Shown piece by piece: positions 1 through 9,270 of a DNA stretch of 64,000 bases. The notes below the pieces were generated by a model. That model searched no databases. It saw only the letters and a program-made list of their open reading frames with translations, and was not told where the DNA came from. Within the stretch, counting starts at the first letter, position 1. Every line of letters begins with the position of its first letter. The DNA comes from Gemmatimonadota bacterium (GTDB taxonomy: Bacteria; Gemmatimonadota; Gemmatimonadetes; Gemmatimonadales; GWC2-71-9), in assembly GCA_003221035.1 (NCBI GenBank), contig QHUB01000010.1, positions 1 through 64,000 on the forward strand. Reading direction: 5' to 3'. Both the position numbers and the translations under genes were made by a program.

Positions 1-550
1 TTGGCCGGATTGTTTCCTCTATATAGGACGGCAGCAGAAAGCGATCGGCGCCCTTGCCGACGAAGACGTTGAAGTGATTGGTCCAGACGTCGACCATCAC
101 CTCGCGGAGCTGCCGCTCCGAGATCGCGGCGCGCACGATCGCGAGCTGCTGGAGCTCACCACCGAGCTCGCGGAACTCGCGCATGGGGGCGGACCTCACC
201 CCCTGACCCCCTCTCCTGTCGGAGAGGGGGAAAGAATCCCGCATGTCCCGCTGCAGGCGCTGCCGCTCGCGCTGGACATCGCGGAAACGCTCGGCGAGAT
301 CGGCGCGATTGTAATCGAGAATCTTGAACTCACGCTCGCGCTCGGCGAGATGGGAGTCGTCGATGTGCCCGGGATCGAGCTGGCGCTCGATCCAACGCAT
401 CACGCCGAACCGTGCGATCGAGTCAGCCTCGCCGGGACGGGCGCCATACGCCAGACGATTCAACGCATGAAAGGCCGAGTCGCGCGGCGTGAGCGCGGGC
501 GTGGACGCCGGCACCTGCACCGCGAGTGCGAATAAGGCGATGAAATGCAT
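1..550 (-). CDS. DUF1800 family protein, N-terminal part (truncated by window start)
   Basis: Open minus-strand frame from ATG at 550 to window edge, not listed in ORF track: MHFIALFALAVQVPASTPALTPRDSAFHALNRLAYGARPGEADSIARFGVMRWIERQLDP...RQLREVMVDVWTNHFNVFVGKGADR, typical of DUF1800. Confidence 0.85.
   Translation of the reverse strand, partial: MHFIALFALAVQVPASTPALTPRDSAFHALNRLAYGARPGEADSIARFGVMRWIERQLDPGHIDDSHLAEREREFKILDYNRADLAERFRDVQRERQRLQRDMRDSFPLSDRRGGQGVRSAPMREFRELGGELQQLAIVRAAISERQLREVMVDVWTNHFNVFVGKGADRFLLPSYIEETIRP
191..240. repeat. Intragenic REP-like inverted repeat (ccccctctcc-tgtc-ggagaggggg)
   Basis: Perfect 10-bp arms 207-216/221-230 preceded by cctcaccccctgac; lies in frame inside the DUF1800 gene. 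Confidence 0.75.
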
Positions 551-590
551 GTGGCTATACTGACGTTCAGACTCACGGTGAAGTTAACGC

Positions 591-1430
591 CTAGGGCGCA
601 GGTCGAACGTTTCCCCCGTCAGCCACGAATTTCCAGGATCGGTCCGTCTGGCGCCGCCAGATCGTGACGTACTTGCTGTAGTGATTCAGGCTGGTGATGC
701 GAGCCTCGCCCACGGTGCAGCCGAGGTCACCGGACGGTGCGATTTGCGCCGTGACCGGCCACCACTCCAGCACCGCCCCTGCCGGAAAACCGTCGAAGCC
801 CGCGCCGATCGCCTCGCGTCCCTCCGTGATCTGCGACCCGCCACCGAGCGCGATCGCCTCCTCGGCGGCGAACGCAAGGAACGCCGCCTTCGCCCCGCGC
901 GCGACGGAGCGTGCCGCGAATGCCGAGTCCGCCATGATCAGCTCATGCGAATCGGCGCGGCCGCGCACCTGCGCGCTCGATGCCGCTTTGGGCGTTGTGG
1001 CCGCGGCAGACGTCGAGTCGGCGATGGGGCGAGTGCCTGCGAACGCTGCGAGTCGCCACGAATCACCGGTGCGCTTCCAGCATGCGAGATACTTTCCGCG
1101 CTGTCCTCCGCCCGATGTGGACGTCCAGCCGTAGGTGTAGCCAAGATGGCCATCGGCCGAGACGTCGCCAAACACGGGGGTCCAGGTCTGCTGGAGAATT
1201 GAATCGTCGTTCTGGAGGAAAGCGCGAATCCGTTCGCTGCCGCGCAGGAGCGGCGCGCCAGGATAGAGGTATGCCGCGTCGTCGGTGAATGCAGGCACGA
1301 AGCCGGAGAGCAAACCAAGTGTCGCGGTTCGCTCCGAGAGCGCGCGGTCGGCGGCGAGCAGCGCGTCACGCTCCGAAGTCCGGTCCGCCGAGGTGAGCAG
1401 CAGTGTGAAGCCAAGCAGCAGGTATCGCAT
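591..1430 (-). CDS. DUF4440/SnoaL (NTF2-like) double-domain secreted protein
   Basis: 279 aa; signal-like N-terminus MRYLLLGFTLLLTSA; two NTF2-like segments (AYLYPGAPLLRGSERIRAFL; GREAIGAGFDGFP). Confidence 0.65.
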   Translation of the reverse strand: MRYLLLGFTLLLTSADRTSERDALLAADRALSERTATLGLLSGFVPAFTDDAAYLYPGAPLLRGSERIRAFLQNDDSILQQTWTPVFGDVSADGHLGYTYGWTSTSGGGQRGKYLACWKRTGDSWRLAAFAGTRPIADSTSAAATTPKAASSAQVRGRADSHELIMADSAFAARSVARGAKAAFLAFAAEEAIALGGGSQITEGREAIGAGFDGFPAGAVLEWWPVTAQIAPSGDLGCTVGEARITSLNHYSKYVTIWRRQTDRSWKFVADGGNVRPAP

Positions 1431-1497
1431 GGGTTTACCTCCCGGCGAAAATCTGGTGCCGGCGCGCGCGCGCGCGTAGAGGCGCCACGTTACCGCT

Positions 1498-1511
1498 GTG
1501 TGAATTCACAC
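1498..1511. promoter_or_regulatory. 14-bp perfect palindrome GTGTGAATTCACAC in divergent promoter region
   Basis: Direct reading; between the DUF4440 gene (-) and histidine kinase (+). Confidence 0.5.
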
Positions 1512-1565
1512 GATTCTGACCGCGTAAGCCGGGCAGGTCGTGCGGCGGTGTCGTACGATGCTACA

Positions 1566-2654
1566 ATGAGGTTCATGAAGCGTGCACTCATCGTCCTCGG
1601 CGCCTGGTCCGCGGTGGCGCTGCTCTTCTCCATTCAGATGCGCTTCCAGGCCACGCCCGACGCCACGCCACGCCCGTGGGGCTGGATTCTCGCGTGGCAG
1701 TTCACCGGATGGTGGACGTGGGCCCTGTTCACCACGCCCGTGTGCGCGTTCTCCGCCTGGGCGGTGCGCCGGATCCGCAAACCGGCGCTGTTGATCGCGG
1801 CGCACATCCCCGTCGCCGTAGTCAGCGCCGTCGCCTGCGCCGGTTTCGAGGGCGGACTGAAATGGGAGCTCGGTCTCTGGCGCACCCCACACACGTTTCT
1901 CTCGGGCGTGTGGGACGGCATCTCGATCTGGTGGACGTTCAATGTGCTGGTCTACGCCATGATCGCGGGCCTCTACCATGCCTGGCGCGCCTCGCGGCTC
2001 GAAATGCAACTGGTCCAGGCGCGCCTCGACGCACTGGTCGGCCAGCTTCAGCCGCACTTTCTCTTCAACACGCTGCACACGATTTCCGCGTTCGTGCTGG
2101 AGGATCCCAAGCAGGCCAATCGCATGATCACCCGGCTCTCGGAGCTACTGCGCCAATCGTTTAACCGCGAGCGCGGCCCGCTCGTCACACTGGAGGAGGA
2201 GCTCGAGTTGTTGGATCATTACGTGGCGATTCAAGAGGCGCGCTTTGGCGACCGGCTGCGCGTGACATTCCGCGTCGATCCGCGGGCGGCCGCGGCCGCG
2301 GTCCCTACACTGTTGCTGCAGCCGCTCGTGGAGAACGCGATCCGCCACGGCGCGCTTCCCAACGGCGGCGTCGCCGAAGTCGAGATTGCCGCGACCCGAG
2401 AGGGCAACCGCCTGCACCTGACTGTTCGCGACAACGGTCCCGGTCTCAGCGCCGAGCGGAGTCCAAACGGTAACGGCAACGGCGATGGCAACGGCTTTGG
2501 AGGACTTGGGCTCGCCAACACGCGCGCCCGCCTCACCGAGCTGTACGGGCCGAGCCATCGGTTCGAGCTGACGAACGCGCCGCCGCCCAACGCGAGCGGT
2601 GCGCTGGCAACGATCGACATTCCGTATAATGACCATGCGCGCGATCATCGTTGA
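1566..2654 (+). CDS. LytS/YehU-type sensor histidine kinase (His_kinase PF06580 + HATPase_c)
   Basis: QLQPHFLFNTLHTISAFVLEDPKQANRMI...LLLQPLVENAIRHG...GLGLANTRARLTELYG; several TM helices; likely start ATG 1566. Confidence 0.9.
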   Translation: MRFMKRALIVLGAWSAVALLFSIQMRFQATPDATPRPWGWILAWQFTGWWTWALFTTPVCAFSAWAVRRIRKPALLIAAHIPVAVVSAVACAGFEGGLKWELGLWRTPHTFLSGVWDGISIWWTFNVLVYAMIAGLYHAWRASRLEMQLVQARLDALVGQLQPHFLFNTLHTISAFVLEDPKQANRMITRLSELLRQSFNRERGPLVTLEEELELLDHYVAIQEARFGDRLRVTFRVDPRAAAAAVPTLLLQPLVENAIRHGALPNGGVAEVEIAATREGNRLHLTVRDNGPGLSAERSPNGNGNGDGNGFGGLGLANTRARLTELYGPSHRFELTNAPPPNASGALATIDIPYNDHARDHR

Positions 2655-3321
2655 CGACGAGGCGCCGGCGCGCCGGCGGCTCAAAGGCGTACTGCAGCAG
2701 ATCAGCAGCGTCACGCGGATCGACGAGTGCACGAATGGCCGCGACGCGGTCGAACTGCTGCGTCGCGGCACGCCGGATCTCGTCTTCCTCGACATTCAGA
2801 TGCCCGATCTCGACGGCTTTGCGGTCGCGGCTGCAGCGAGCAGCGAGCGTCCTCCCGCCATCGTCTTCGTTACGGCCTTCGAAGAGCACGCGGTTCGCGC
2901 ATTCGAGATTCAGGCGTTCGACTATCTGCTCAAGCCGTTCGACGACGAGCGCGTGATTGCTACGGTCAGGCGCGCGGAGGATTTTCTCGACTGGGCGCGG
3001 CGTGAAGGAACGACCGATCCCTCGCTGCACGGCTTCGGGGACGTCACGGTCGATTTCGCCCGCCATCAGGTCCGCCGAGCGGGACGGACGGCCGAGCTGC
3101 GGCCCAAGGAGTATCAGCTGCTGCTCGCGCTGATGAAGCGAGGCGGCCGGGTGGCGAGCCGGCTCGAGCTGCTGCGCGAAGTCTGGGGCTATGCAGACGA
3201 CGTGATGAGCCGGACGGTGGACACGCACGTGGCCATGCTGCGCCGCAAGCTCGAGCACGATCCGGCGCACCCGCGCCACATCGTGACGGTACGGACGTTC
3301 GGCTACCGGATCGAGCGCTAG
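2629..3321 (+). CDS. Response regulator: receiver domain + OmpR-type winged helix output
   Basis: MRAIIVDDEAPARRRL...FDYLLKPFDDER then ELRPKEYQLLLALMKRGGRVASRLELLREVWG...VDTHVAMLRRKLEHDP...GYRIER; overlaps kinase stop. Confidence 0.9.
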   Translation: MTMRAIIVDDEAPARRRLKGVLQQISSVTRIDECTNGRDAVELLRRGTPDLVFLDIQMPDLDGFAVAAAASSERPPAIVFVTAFEEHAVRAFEIQAFDYLLKPFDDERVIATVRRAEDFLDWARREGTTDPSLHGFGDVTVDFARHQVRRAGRTAELRPKEYQLLLALMKRGGRVASRLELLREVWGYADDVMSRTVDTHVAMLRRKLEHDPAHPRHIVTVRTFGYRIER

Positions 3322-4415
3322 CGAAACAGCAGCCGGTCGGCGATTCGCTCGGCGATGGCTTCCGGCTCGCCGCTCGAGCGATTCGTCAGGATGACGATGG
3401 TGACGCGCCGATCGGGGTAGCGCTGGATCGCATTGCGAAATCCGCTCGTTTCGCCGGTATGGCGCCAGCGTCTGATTCCGCGGTAACGATCCACGAACCA
3501 GCCAAAGCCGTATTCGGTCGCCGCGCCGGCCGGCAACTGCGGCGGCGTCGTGGCGAGTGTCAGACTTGCCGTATCGACGACTTCGTTGCCGCCGGCGTAG
3601 AGCGCCTGATCCCAGCGCACCATGTCGTCCACGTTGGTGTAGATCCCGCCATCGCCGAGTGTGGCACTGGTGAGGCTCTGATCGCTCGGTGTAAATCCGC
3701 CGCCCCGCGGCGAGTAACCGAACGCCCGCCGCGGCACGGTGTCCACTCCTTCTACATGCGCGACGCTCGCCCGCATCCCCAACGGCCTGAAGATCCGAGT
3801 GCGCACGAATTCCGGATACGACATGCCTGACACGCGCGCCACGATCAACCCCAGCAGCACGTAGCCTGAGTTGCTGTAGCGATACTGCGTCCCGGCCGGG
3901 AAGTAGACCGAGTCCTTGGCCGACAGCATGGCGAGCACGTCCTGGTCGTTCAGTTGCGTGGCGCGACTTTCGGGGATCAAGTCCTCGTAATCGACGAGTC
4001 CCGACGTGTGATTCAACAGATGGCGCACGGTGACCGGGCGCGCGGCGCGGGGCAACTCAGGCAGCATGTCGCTGACCGGCTGATCGTAGCGGAGCTTCCC
4101 GTCCTTCACGAGCAGCGTCGCCGCCATGGCCGTGAACTGTTTCGAGACGGAGGCGAGACGATAGTCGGTCTCGGGCGTCGCCGCGACGCCGCGCTCGAGA
4201 TTGGCCATGCCATAGGCGCGCCGGACGACCACCTTGCCGTCCTGGATCACGATGACGCTTGCGCCCGGAACCGACGGCGCCGAGTAAGCCGAGAACAGCG
4301 AATCGATAAAGCGAGATTCGTCAGCGCGCACGCCAGGTGCCCGAGGTGCCCGAGGTCCACCGGTAGCGCAGGCCGCGCATGCGAGCAGTATCAGGACTTC
4401 GCAGCGGCGTACCAT
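3318..4415 (-). CDS. Serine hydrolase, beta-lactamase class C family lipoprotein
   Basis: SVSKQFTAMAATLLV (SxxK), YSNSGYVLLG (YxN), HTG near C-terminus; lipobox LACAAC. Confidence 0.9.
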   Translation of the reverse strand: MVRRCEVLILLACAACATGGPRAPRAPGVRADESRFIDSLFSAYSAPSVPGASVIVIQDGKVVVRRAYGMANLERGVAATPETDYRLASVSKQFTAMAATLLVKDGKLRYDQPVSDMLPELPRAARPVTVRHLLNHTSGLVDYEDLIPESRATQLNDQDVLAMLSAKDSVYFPAGTQYRYSNSGYVLLGLIVARVSGMSYPEFVRTRIFRPLGMRASVAHVEGVDTVPRRAFGYSPRGGGFTPSDQSLTSATLGDGGIYTNVDDMVRWDQALYAGGNEVVDTASLTLATTPPQLPAGAATEYGFGWFVDRYRGIRRWRHTGETSGFRNAIQRYPDRRVTIVILTNRSSGEPEAIAERIADRLLFR

Positions 4416-4747
4416 GCGTTCCAGGTTTCCGCGGCAGCGCCGATGGTGAGCTGCTGCTGATTGCGCACGAGCGGCATCTGCAGCAGCAGCGGCTCGAGGC
4501 TGAGCTTCTCCAGCCAGCGCTCCTCACTCAACATCGCCGACTTGAGTCCCAGCTCCGCGTAGCGCTTCGCGTCGCGGTCGACCAACGCCGCGATGCCGAA
4601 CTTCTGCGCGAAGCGGCGCAGCTCGCCGATCGAGGCCGCGCGCTCGTTGAGATCGACAAAGTGAACGGTGATGCGCCGTTCGGCGAAGAAGCGCAGGGCG
4701 GCGCGAGTAGCGGCGCTCTTCTTGACCCCGAAGATTTGAACCTCCAC
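4391..4747 (-). CDS. ArsC/Spx/YffB-family protein, catalytic Cys replaced
   Basis: VEVQIFGVKKSAATRAALRFFAERRITVHFVDLNERAASIGELRRFAQKFGIAALVDRDAKRYAELGL; GTG start at 4747 proposed. Confidence 0.75.
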   Translation of the reverse strand: MEVQIFGVKKSAATRAALRFFAERRITVHFVDLNERAASIGELRRFAQKFGIAALVDRDAKRYAELGLKSAMLSEERWLEKLSLEPLLLQMPLVRNQQQLTIGAAAETWNAWYAAAKS

Positions 4748-4809
4748 GCTGCGCCCCAGTGCGACGGTGCACCAAGCTAGTCTATATTCCTCGCTCCCGG
4801 CGAGGTGCG

Positions 4810-5676
4810 ATGAGTCCCCGATCAAAAATTATTGCCGCCGCGGTCCTCTTCTCGACCGGCGGCGCGGCGATCAAGTATTGCGGCTTCGGCGCATGGCAGC
4901 TCGCCGCCTGCCGGGCCACGATCGCCATGATCACCATTGTCCTGCTGCTGCCCGAGGCCCGGCGCGGTTGGAGCTGGCGCACGGTGATCGTCGGCTTTGC
5001 CTACGCCGCCACGACGCTGCTCTATGTGCAGGCGAACAAACACACCACGGCGGCGAGCGCGATCTTCCTGCAGTCCACGAGCCCCCTGTTCATTCTGTTG
5101 CTCGCGCCGCTGCTGCTGGGCGAGCACGCCACGCGCCGCGACGTTACGCAGATGGCGGTGATGGCTGCCGGGATGGCGCTGTTCTTGTTCGGGATGGATC
5201 AGCCCTCGGCGACGGCGCCGAACCCGCGCCTGGGCAATCTGCTGGCTGCGATTTGCGCCGTGACGTGGACGCTCACGGTGATCGGCTACCGCTGGATCGT
5301 GACGCGCGGTTCGTCCGTAGCAGCCGCGGCTGTGGCCGGCAACCTGACGGCTGCGATCATCTCGTGGATCATGGCGCAGCCGCTCGCACGCGGGCGTCCG
5401 GGCGACTGGGCGGTCGTGGTCTTCCTCGGCGTCTGCCAGCTCGGGATCCCGTATCTGTTCCTCACTCGTGCGGTGCCGAAAGTACGCGCGCTCGAGGTGG
5501 GTCTCTTCCTTCTTATAGAGCCGGTGCTCAATCCGATCTGGGCCTGGCTCGTGCATCGCGAAACACCGGGCCCGGCCACGCTCGCCGGCGGCGCGCTGAT
5601 CCTCGGCGCCACCGCCGTGCGCATGATCTTCGATGTCCGACAGCCCCCGCCCGTGCCGGAGTCGATCCCGGTGTAA
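4810..5676 (+). CDS. EamA/DMT family transporter
   Basis: 10-TM hydrophobic protein, two EamA-like halves (FSTGGAAIKYCG...; VAGNLTAAIISWI...EPVLNPIWAWLVHRETPGPATLAGGALILG). Confidence 0.9.
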   Translation: MSPRSKIIAAAVLFSTGGAAIKYCGFGAWQLAACRATIAMITIVLLLPEARRGWSWRTVIVGFAYAATTLLYVQANKHTTAASAIFLQSTSPLFILLLAPLLLGEHATRRDVTQMAVMAAGMALFLFGMDQPSATAPNPRLGNLLAAICAVTWTLTVIGYRWIVTRGSSVAAAAVAGNLTAAIISWIMAQPLARGRPGDWAVVVFLGVCQLGIPYLFLTRAVPKVRALEVGLFLLIEPVLNPIWAWLVHRETPGPATLAGGALILGATAVRMIFDVRQPPPVPESIPV

Positions 5677-5712
5677 AAAAAGGACCCGCCGCTGGGCGGG
5701 CCCTTGTTGTAT
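5675..5712. terminator. Hairpin between convergent genes (aaaaaaaggacccgcc-gctg-ggcgggcccttgttgt)
   Basis: GC stem with A-run upstream and T-rich run downstream; convergent EamA/S8 protease. Confidence 0.7.
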
Positions 5713-5721
5713 CGGCGCGAG

Positions 5722-7239
5722 TTACTGCGTCGCTCTGAGGGCGTTTACTCGCCCACCGCCGTAGAAGTCGTCGTTGCCGGGTTTGCCGAGGTCGTCCGCG
5801 GACGCGCGCAGGCGCGCTGCGACGGCCGCCGGTCCGATCTTCCCATATTTGCCGATGATCAGCGCCGCGACACCGGAGACCGCCGGGGTGGCCATGCTCG
5901 TCCCGGCCGCCCAGCAATAGGTGGCGTTGCTCGGGCCCGAGCCGCGGCATGGGGCCATGACCATATCGAAGACCCAACAGCGGTTGACGACCAGGCCGCT
6001 GGGAATGCGCGGGACCGCGCAGAGGTTCGGGGGCGGCTGGTCGGGGAGCACGAAATCGCCGCCGCCGGCCGCGAAGTCGACTGCCGACTGACCGTAGTTC
6101 GTATACGACGCCGGGCGATCGTAATTCGTCGCGCCGAACACAAAGCCTACAGGACCGGTCGCCGAGACGGCGATCACATGCGGCGACATCGCCGGCAGGA
6201 AGACCGTGTTCGCCGTGTGGTCGAGATCCGTGTACTCGTTGCCCAGTGCGGCGACGACGGTGACGCCGCGCTGCCACGCGTAGGTCGTCGCCTTGCCGAG
6301 CGCGACGGCGATTTTCGCCGCGACGACGCCCTGCCGCGCGAATTGCGCGCCGAGGCTCATGTTGATCACGTCGGCGCCCGCGCCGCCTTCAGCGATCGGA
6401 GTTGCCGCGTACACGATTCCCGCGATGACCTGACCGAAGGAGCCGCTGCCGCAATGGAGCACCTTGACGCCGATGAGCGTGGCATTCGGGGCAATACCCA
6501 CCGTGCCGATATTCTGGCCGGGCGCGGCCACGATTCCGGCGACGTGTGTGCCGTGCCAGAAGCTGTCCGTCGAGTTGCAGACGCCGTTCGTGTCACGCGC
6601 CTGGTCGAAGTTGAACGGCTGACCAGCGACGAACGATGCCGAATGCGCGACGTCGAGATTGGGCGCGATGTCGATGTGTGTCGAGCGAATGCCGCCGTCG
6701 AGAATGGCGACGCGCGCGCCGGCGCCTCTGTTGCCGGCATCCCAGGCCGCAGGCGCGGACAGCGCATCGGGGACCCATTGCGCGTGGCGGAATGTTTCGG
6801 CGGCGCCGAAGCTGGTTGCGGGCTCGACGGCTGTGCCTTCCCCGGCATCGACTTCACCGGCCTCGATGACGCGTTCCGGCTGCACCCACTGCACCACCAG
6901 GTCTTCAGTGGCCCAGAGCGCGCCTTTGATCTTGGCGGCGCGTCCCGCGAACTTCGGATCGTCCGAGCTGGCGACGGCGACGCCGATCTGATCGAACTGC
7001 GATGTCAGCGCGCCACCCGCCGCGCTCACCTGAGCTGCGAGATCGCCAGGCAAGGAGCCGGCAAAGTTGATGATGTACGATTTGGTGGTTGGTACGGCGA
7101 TACCTGAAAGATTCGGAGTCGTAATCAGCGACGGCTGATTCGCCATGCTGGGTGTCGTCGTAATGGGTGCGTCGTTGACGCATGCCGCGACGACGATCGC
7201 TCCCGCGATCGCGGCGGTTCGTAAGACAACCTTGTGCAT
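5722..7239 (-). CDS. S8 family (subtilisin-like) serine peptidase, lipoprotein
   Basis: VAILDGGI (Asp), WHGTHVAGIVAA (His), GTSMATPAVSGVAAL (Ser); likely start MHKVVLRTAAIAGAIVVAAC. Confidence 0.92.
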   Translation of the reverse strand: MHKVVLRTAAIAGAIVVAACVNDAPITTTPSMANQPSLITTPNLSGIAVPTTKSYIINFAGSLPGDLAAQVSAAGGALTSQFDQIGVAVASSDDPKFAGRAAKIKGALWATEDLVVQWVQPERVIEAGEVDAGEGTAVEPATSFGAAETFRHAQWVPDALSAPAAWDAGNRGAGARVAILDGGIRSTHIDIAPNLDVAHSASFVAGQPFNFDQARDTNGVCNSTDSFWHGTHVAGIVAAPGQNIGTVGIAPNATLIGVKVLHCGSGSFGQVIAGIVYAATPIAEGGAGADVINMSLGAQFARQGVVAAKIAVALGKATTYAWQRGVTVVAALGNEYTDLDHTANTVFLPAMSPHVIAVSATGPVGFVFGATNYDRPASYTNYGQSAVDFAAGGGDFVLPDQPPPNLCAVPRIPSGLVVNRCWVFDMVMAPCRGSGPSNATYCWAAGTSMATPAVSGVAALIIGKYGKIGPAAVAARLRASADDLGKPGNDDFYGGGRVNALRATQ

Positions 7240-7336
7240 TGTGTGCGCTCCAGAAGCGTGTTGAACGGGCGGGTGATGGAACTCCCGGAAGCTGCCGCCA
7301 GGGGCGAAGGTCCGCAAGCTATATTCTCTCCGCCCC

Positions 7337-8578
7337 ATGTCCACCTCGCGCTCGCGATTCGCAGTCATCTTCTTCACCGTCCTGATCGACCTGATCGGCT
7401 TCGGTATCGTCCTGCCGATCCTGCCGTTCTACGTAAAACACTTCGGCGCTGCCGGGCTGGGCTACGGCGCGGTCGTGGGCGTCTTCTCATTCATGCAGTT
7501 CGTGGCCACCGCGCTCCTCGGCAAGCTGTCCGACCGGATTGGCCGCCGGCCGGTCCTGCTCACGACGATGCTCATCAATGCGATCGGCTATATGCTGTTC
7601 GCGTTCGCAGGATCGTACTGGGTCCTGTTCCTGTCGCGCGTCGTCTCCGGGTTTGCCGGCGGGAATATCTCGGCGGCGCAGGCGTACATGGCCGACATCA
7701 CCACGCCCGCCGAACGTTCCCGCGGCATGGGGATCATCGGCGCCGCCTTCGGAATCGGGTTCAGTTTCGGGCCCGCGATCGGCGGGTTCGCCGCGACGTG
7801 GGGTCACCCCGCTCCGGGGCTCGTGGCCGTCGGGCTCTCGCTCGCGAACTTCGTGTCGGCGTATTTCATCCTCCCCGAGTCGCTGCGGGGTGAGCTGCGG
7901 GTAAAGCGTCGGTTGTTCGACCTGTGGCACATCGTCGAGGCCGTCCAGCGGCCGAGGCTGCGGCCACTGATGATTGTCTGGGCACTGGTGCCATTGGGGT
8001 TCGCCGGCTACACCGTCGCCCTGCCGCTGCGCGCCGCGGCCGCCCTCGGGTGGCAGGAGCGCGAGCTGGCGATCCTGTTCACGATCATCGGCATCACGGC
8101 CGCATCGGTGCAGGGGTACTTCTTCGGCAAGATGGTGCGGCGGGTTGGCGAACGCGCATTGGTCATCGCCGGCACATTCGGCATGGCGGTCGCGATCGCC
8201 GTCGTTCCGTTCCTCGACACGTCGGCGCTGCTGTACGGCTGGACGTTCATTCTCGCCGTTGCAAACAGCATTTTTGCGCCCGCCGCGACGGGACTCGTGT
8301 CGGTCTACGCGGACCCCAATGAGCAGGGCACCGTCCTCGGCGCGGCGCAGGCGATCGGAGCGCTCGGTCGAACCGCCGGTCCACCGTTGATCGGGACCGT
8401 CTACGATATTGTGAGCCCCGTCACGTCTTTCTTGCTCGCCGGCGGGGTCATGCTCGTCGCGGCGCTCGCGGGCTTCGGTCTCGCGCCTGTCCCGGCTCAC
8501 GCGTCGTCGGGTCAAACATCTCCGCCCACGAGCGTGCCGGCGACTCCGTTACCTGAACCCCCTCCCCGTGAGTCTTAA
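7337..8578 (+). CDS. MFS transporter (TetA-like)
   Basis: FFTVLIDLIGFGIVLPILPFYV...LLGKLSDRIGRRPVLL; 12 TM. Confidence 0.92.
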   Translation: MSTSRSRFAVIFFTVLIDLIGFGIVLPILPFYVKHFGAAGLGYGAVVGVFSFMQFVATALLGKLSDRIGRRPVLLTTMLINAIGYMLFAFAGSYWVLFLSRVVSGFAGGNISAAQAYMADITTPAERSRGMGIIGAAFGIGFSFGPAIGGFAATWGHPAPGLVAVGLSLANFVSAYFILPESLRGELRVKRRLFDLWHIVEAVQRPRLRPLMIVWALVPLGFAGYTVALPLRAAAALGWQERELAILFTIIGITAASVQGYFFGKMVRRVGERALVIAGTFGMAVAIAVVPFLDTSALLYGWTFILAVANSIFAPAATGLVSVYADPNEQGTVLGAAQAIGALGRTAGPPLIGTVYDIVSPVTSFLLAGGVMLVAALAGFGLAPVPAHASSGQTSPPTSVPATPLPEPPPRES

Positions 8579-8628
8579 CGGAGTCTAAGCTTCCACGTCA
8601 CAAGGCCGAGACTTCCTACCGGAGAATA

Positions 8629-9270
8629 ATGATGTACAAGCGTCTGACGATTGCGATCGCCGCCCTGACATTCGCGGCGGCCTGCAGTCAAGATCCTACG
8701 AGCAACGGCTCGACGAACGAAGTCATGCTCGCGCAGAACTCCCAACAAATTGCCGACGGCGTCGCCGCGTCGCGCGATGGCGGCACGAACTGTGACGGCT
8801 GGGTCCGTCGCCTCATCGACACGCTGCGGACCACTAATGATCCGCAAGCGCGGATCTATCTCGACTCGGCGCGCATCAATCGCGACTCGGCGTGGGCGGC
8901 GTGGCAGCGAGGCGACACCGCCGCGGCCCGGGTCTTCCGGAAGGCCGCGTTCCGCGATGTGCTCTCAGCGGTGATCGAGCTCTTCCCCGCCGCGCCGGCG
9001 CGCACCGGGGCCGCGGTCGACACGGCCGTCGCGAAGATCGAGAACTTCCTGGGCGACCGCGACGCGCCGAGAATTCGCGCGCTGCTGGCGCACGTGAAGG
9101 ACTTGCGGACGCAAGCGGACGCCGCGTTGGCCTCCGGCGACAGCGTGACGGCGCTCGCGCTCAATCTGAGGTCGATGCAGATACTGCACCGGCTGGTCGA
9201 GCACGTCCGAGAGAATCATCGCGATCATGACGAGGTCGCCGATGGAGAGATGGAAGACGTAGGAAGCTAG
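8629..9270 (+). CDS. Hypothetical lipoprotein
   Basis: MMYKRLTIAIAALTFAAACSQDP lipobox; good ORF. Confidence 0.6.
   Translation: MMYKRLTIAIAALTFAAACSQDPTSNGSTNEVMLAQNSQQIADGVAASRDGGTNCDGWVRRLIDTLRTTNDPQARIYLDSARINRDSAWAAWQRGDTAAARVFRKAAFRDVLSAVIELFPAAPARTGAAVDTAVAKIENFLGDRDAPRIRALLAHVKDLRTQADAALASGDSVTALALNLRSMQILHRLVEHVRENHRDHDEVADGEMEDVGS

Noticed and set aside
74-535. 153-aa plus ORF at window start
   Set aside because: The minus strand encodes a recognisable DUF1800 N-terminus over the same interval.
1462-1476. Alternating (GC)n tracts here and at ~23686, ~45772 and ~53480
   Set aside because: Expected in high-GC DNA; no further support for a function.
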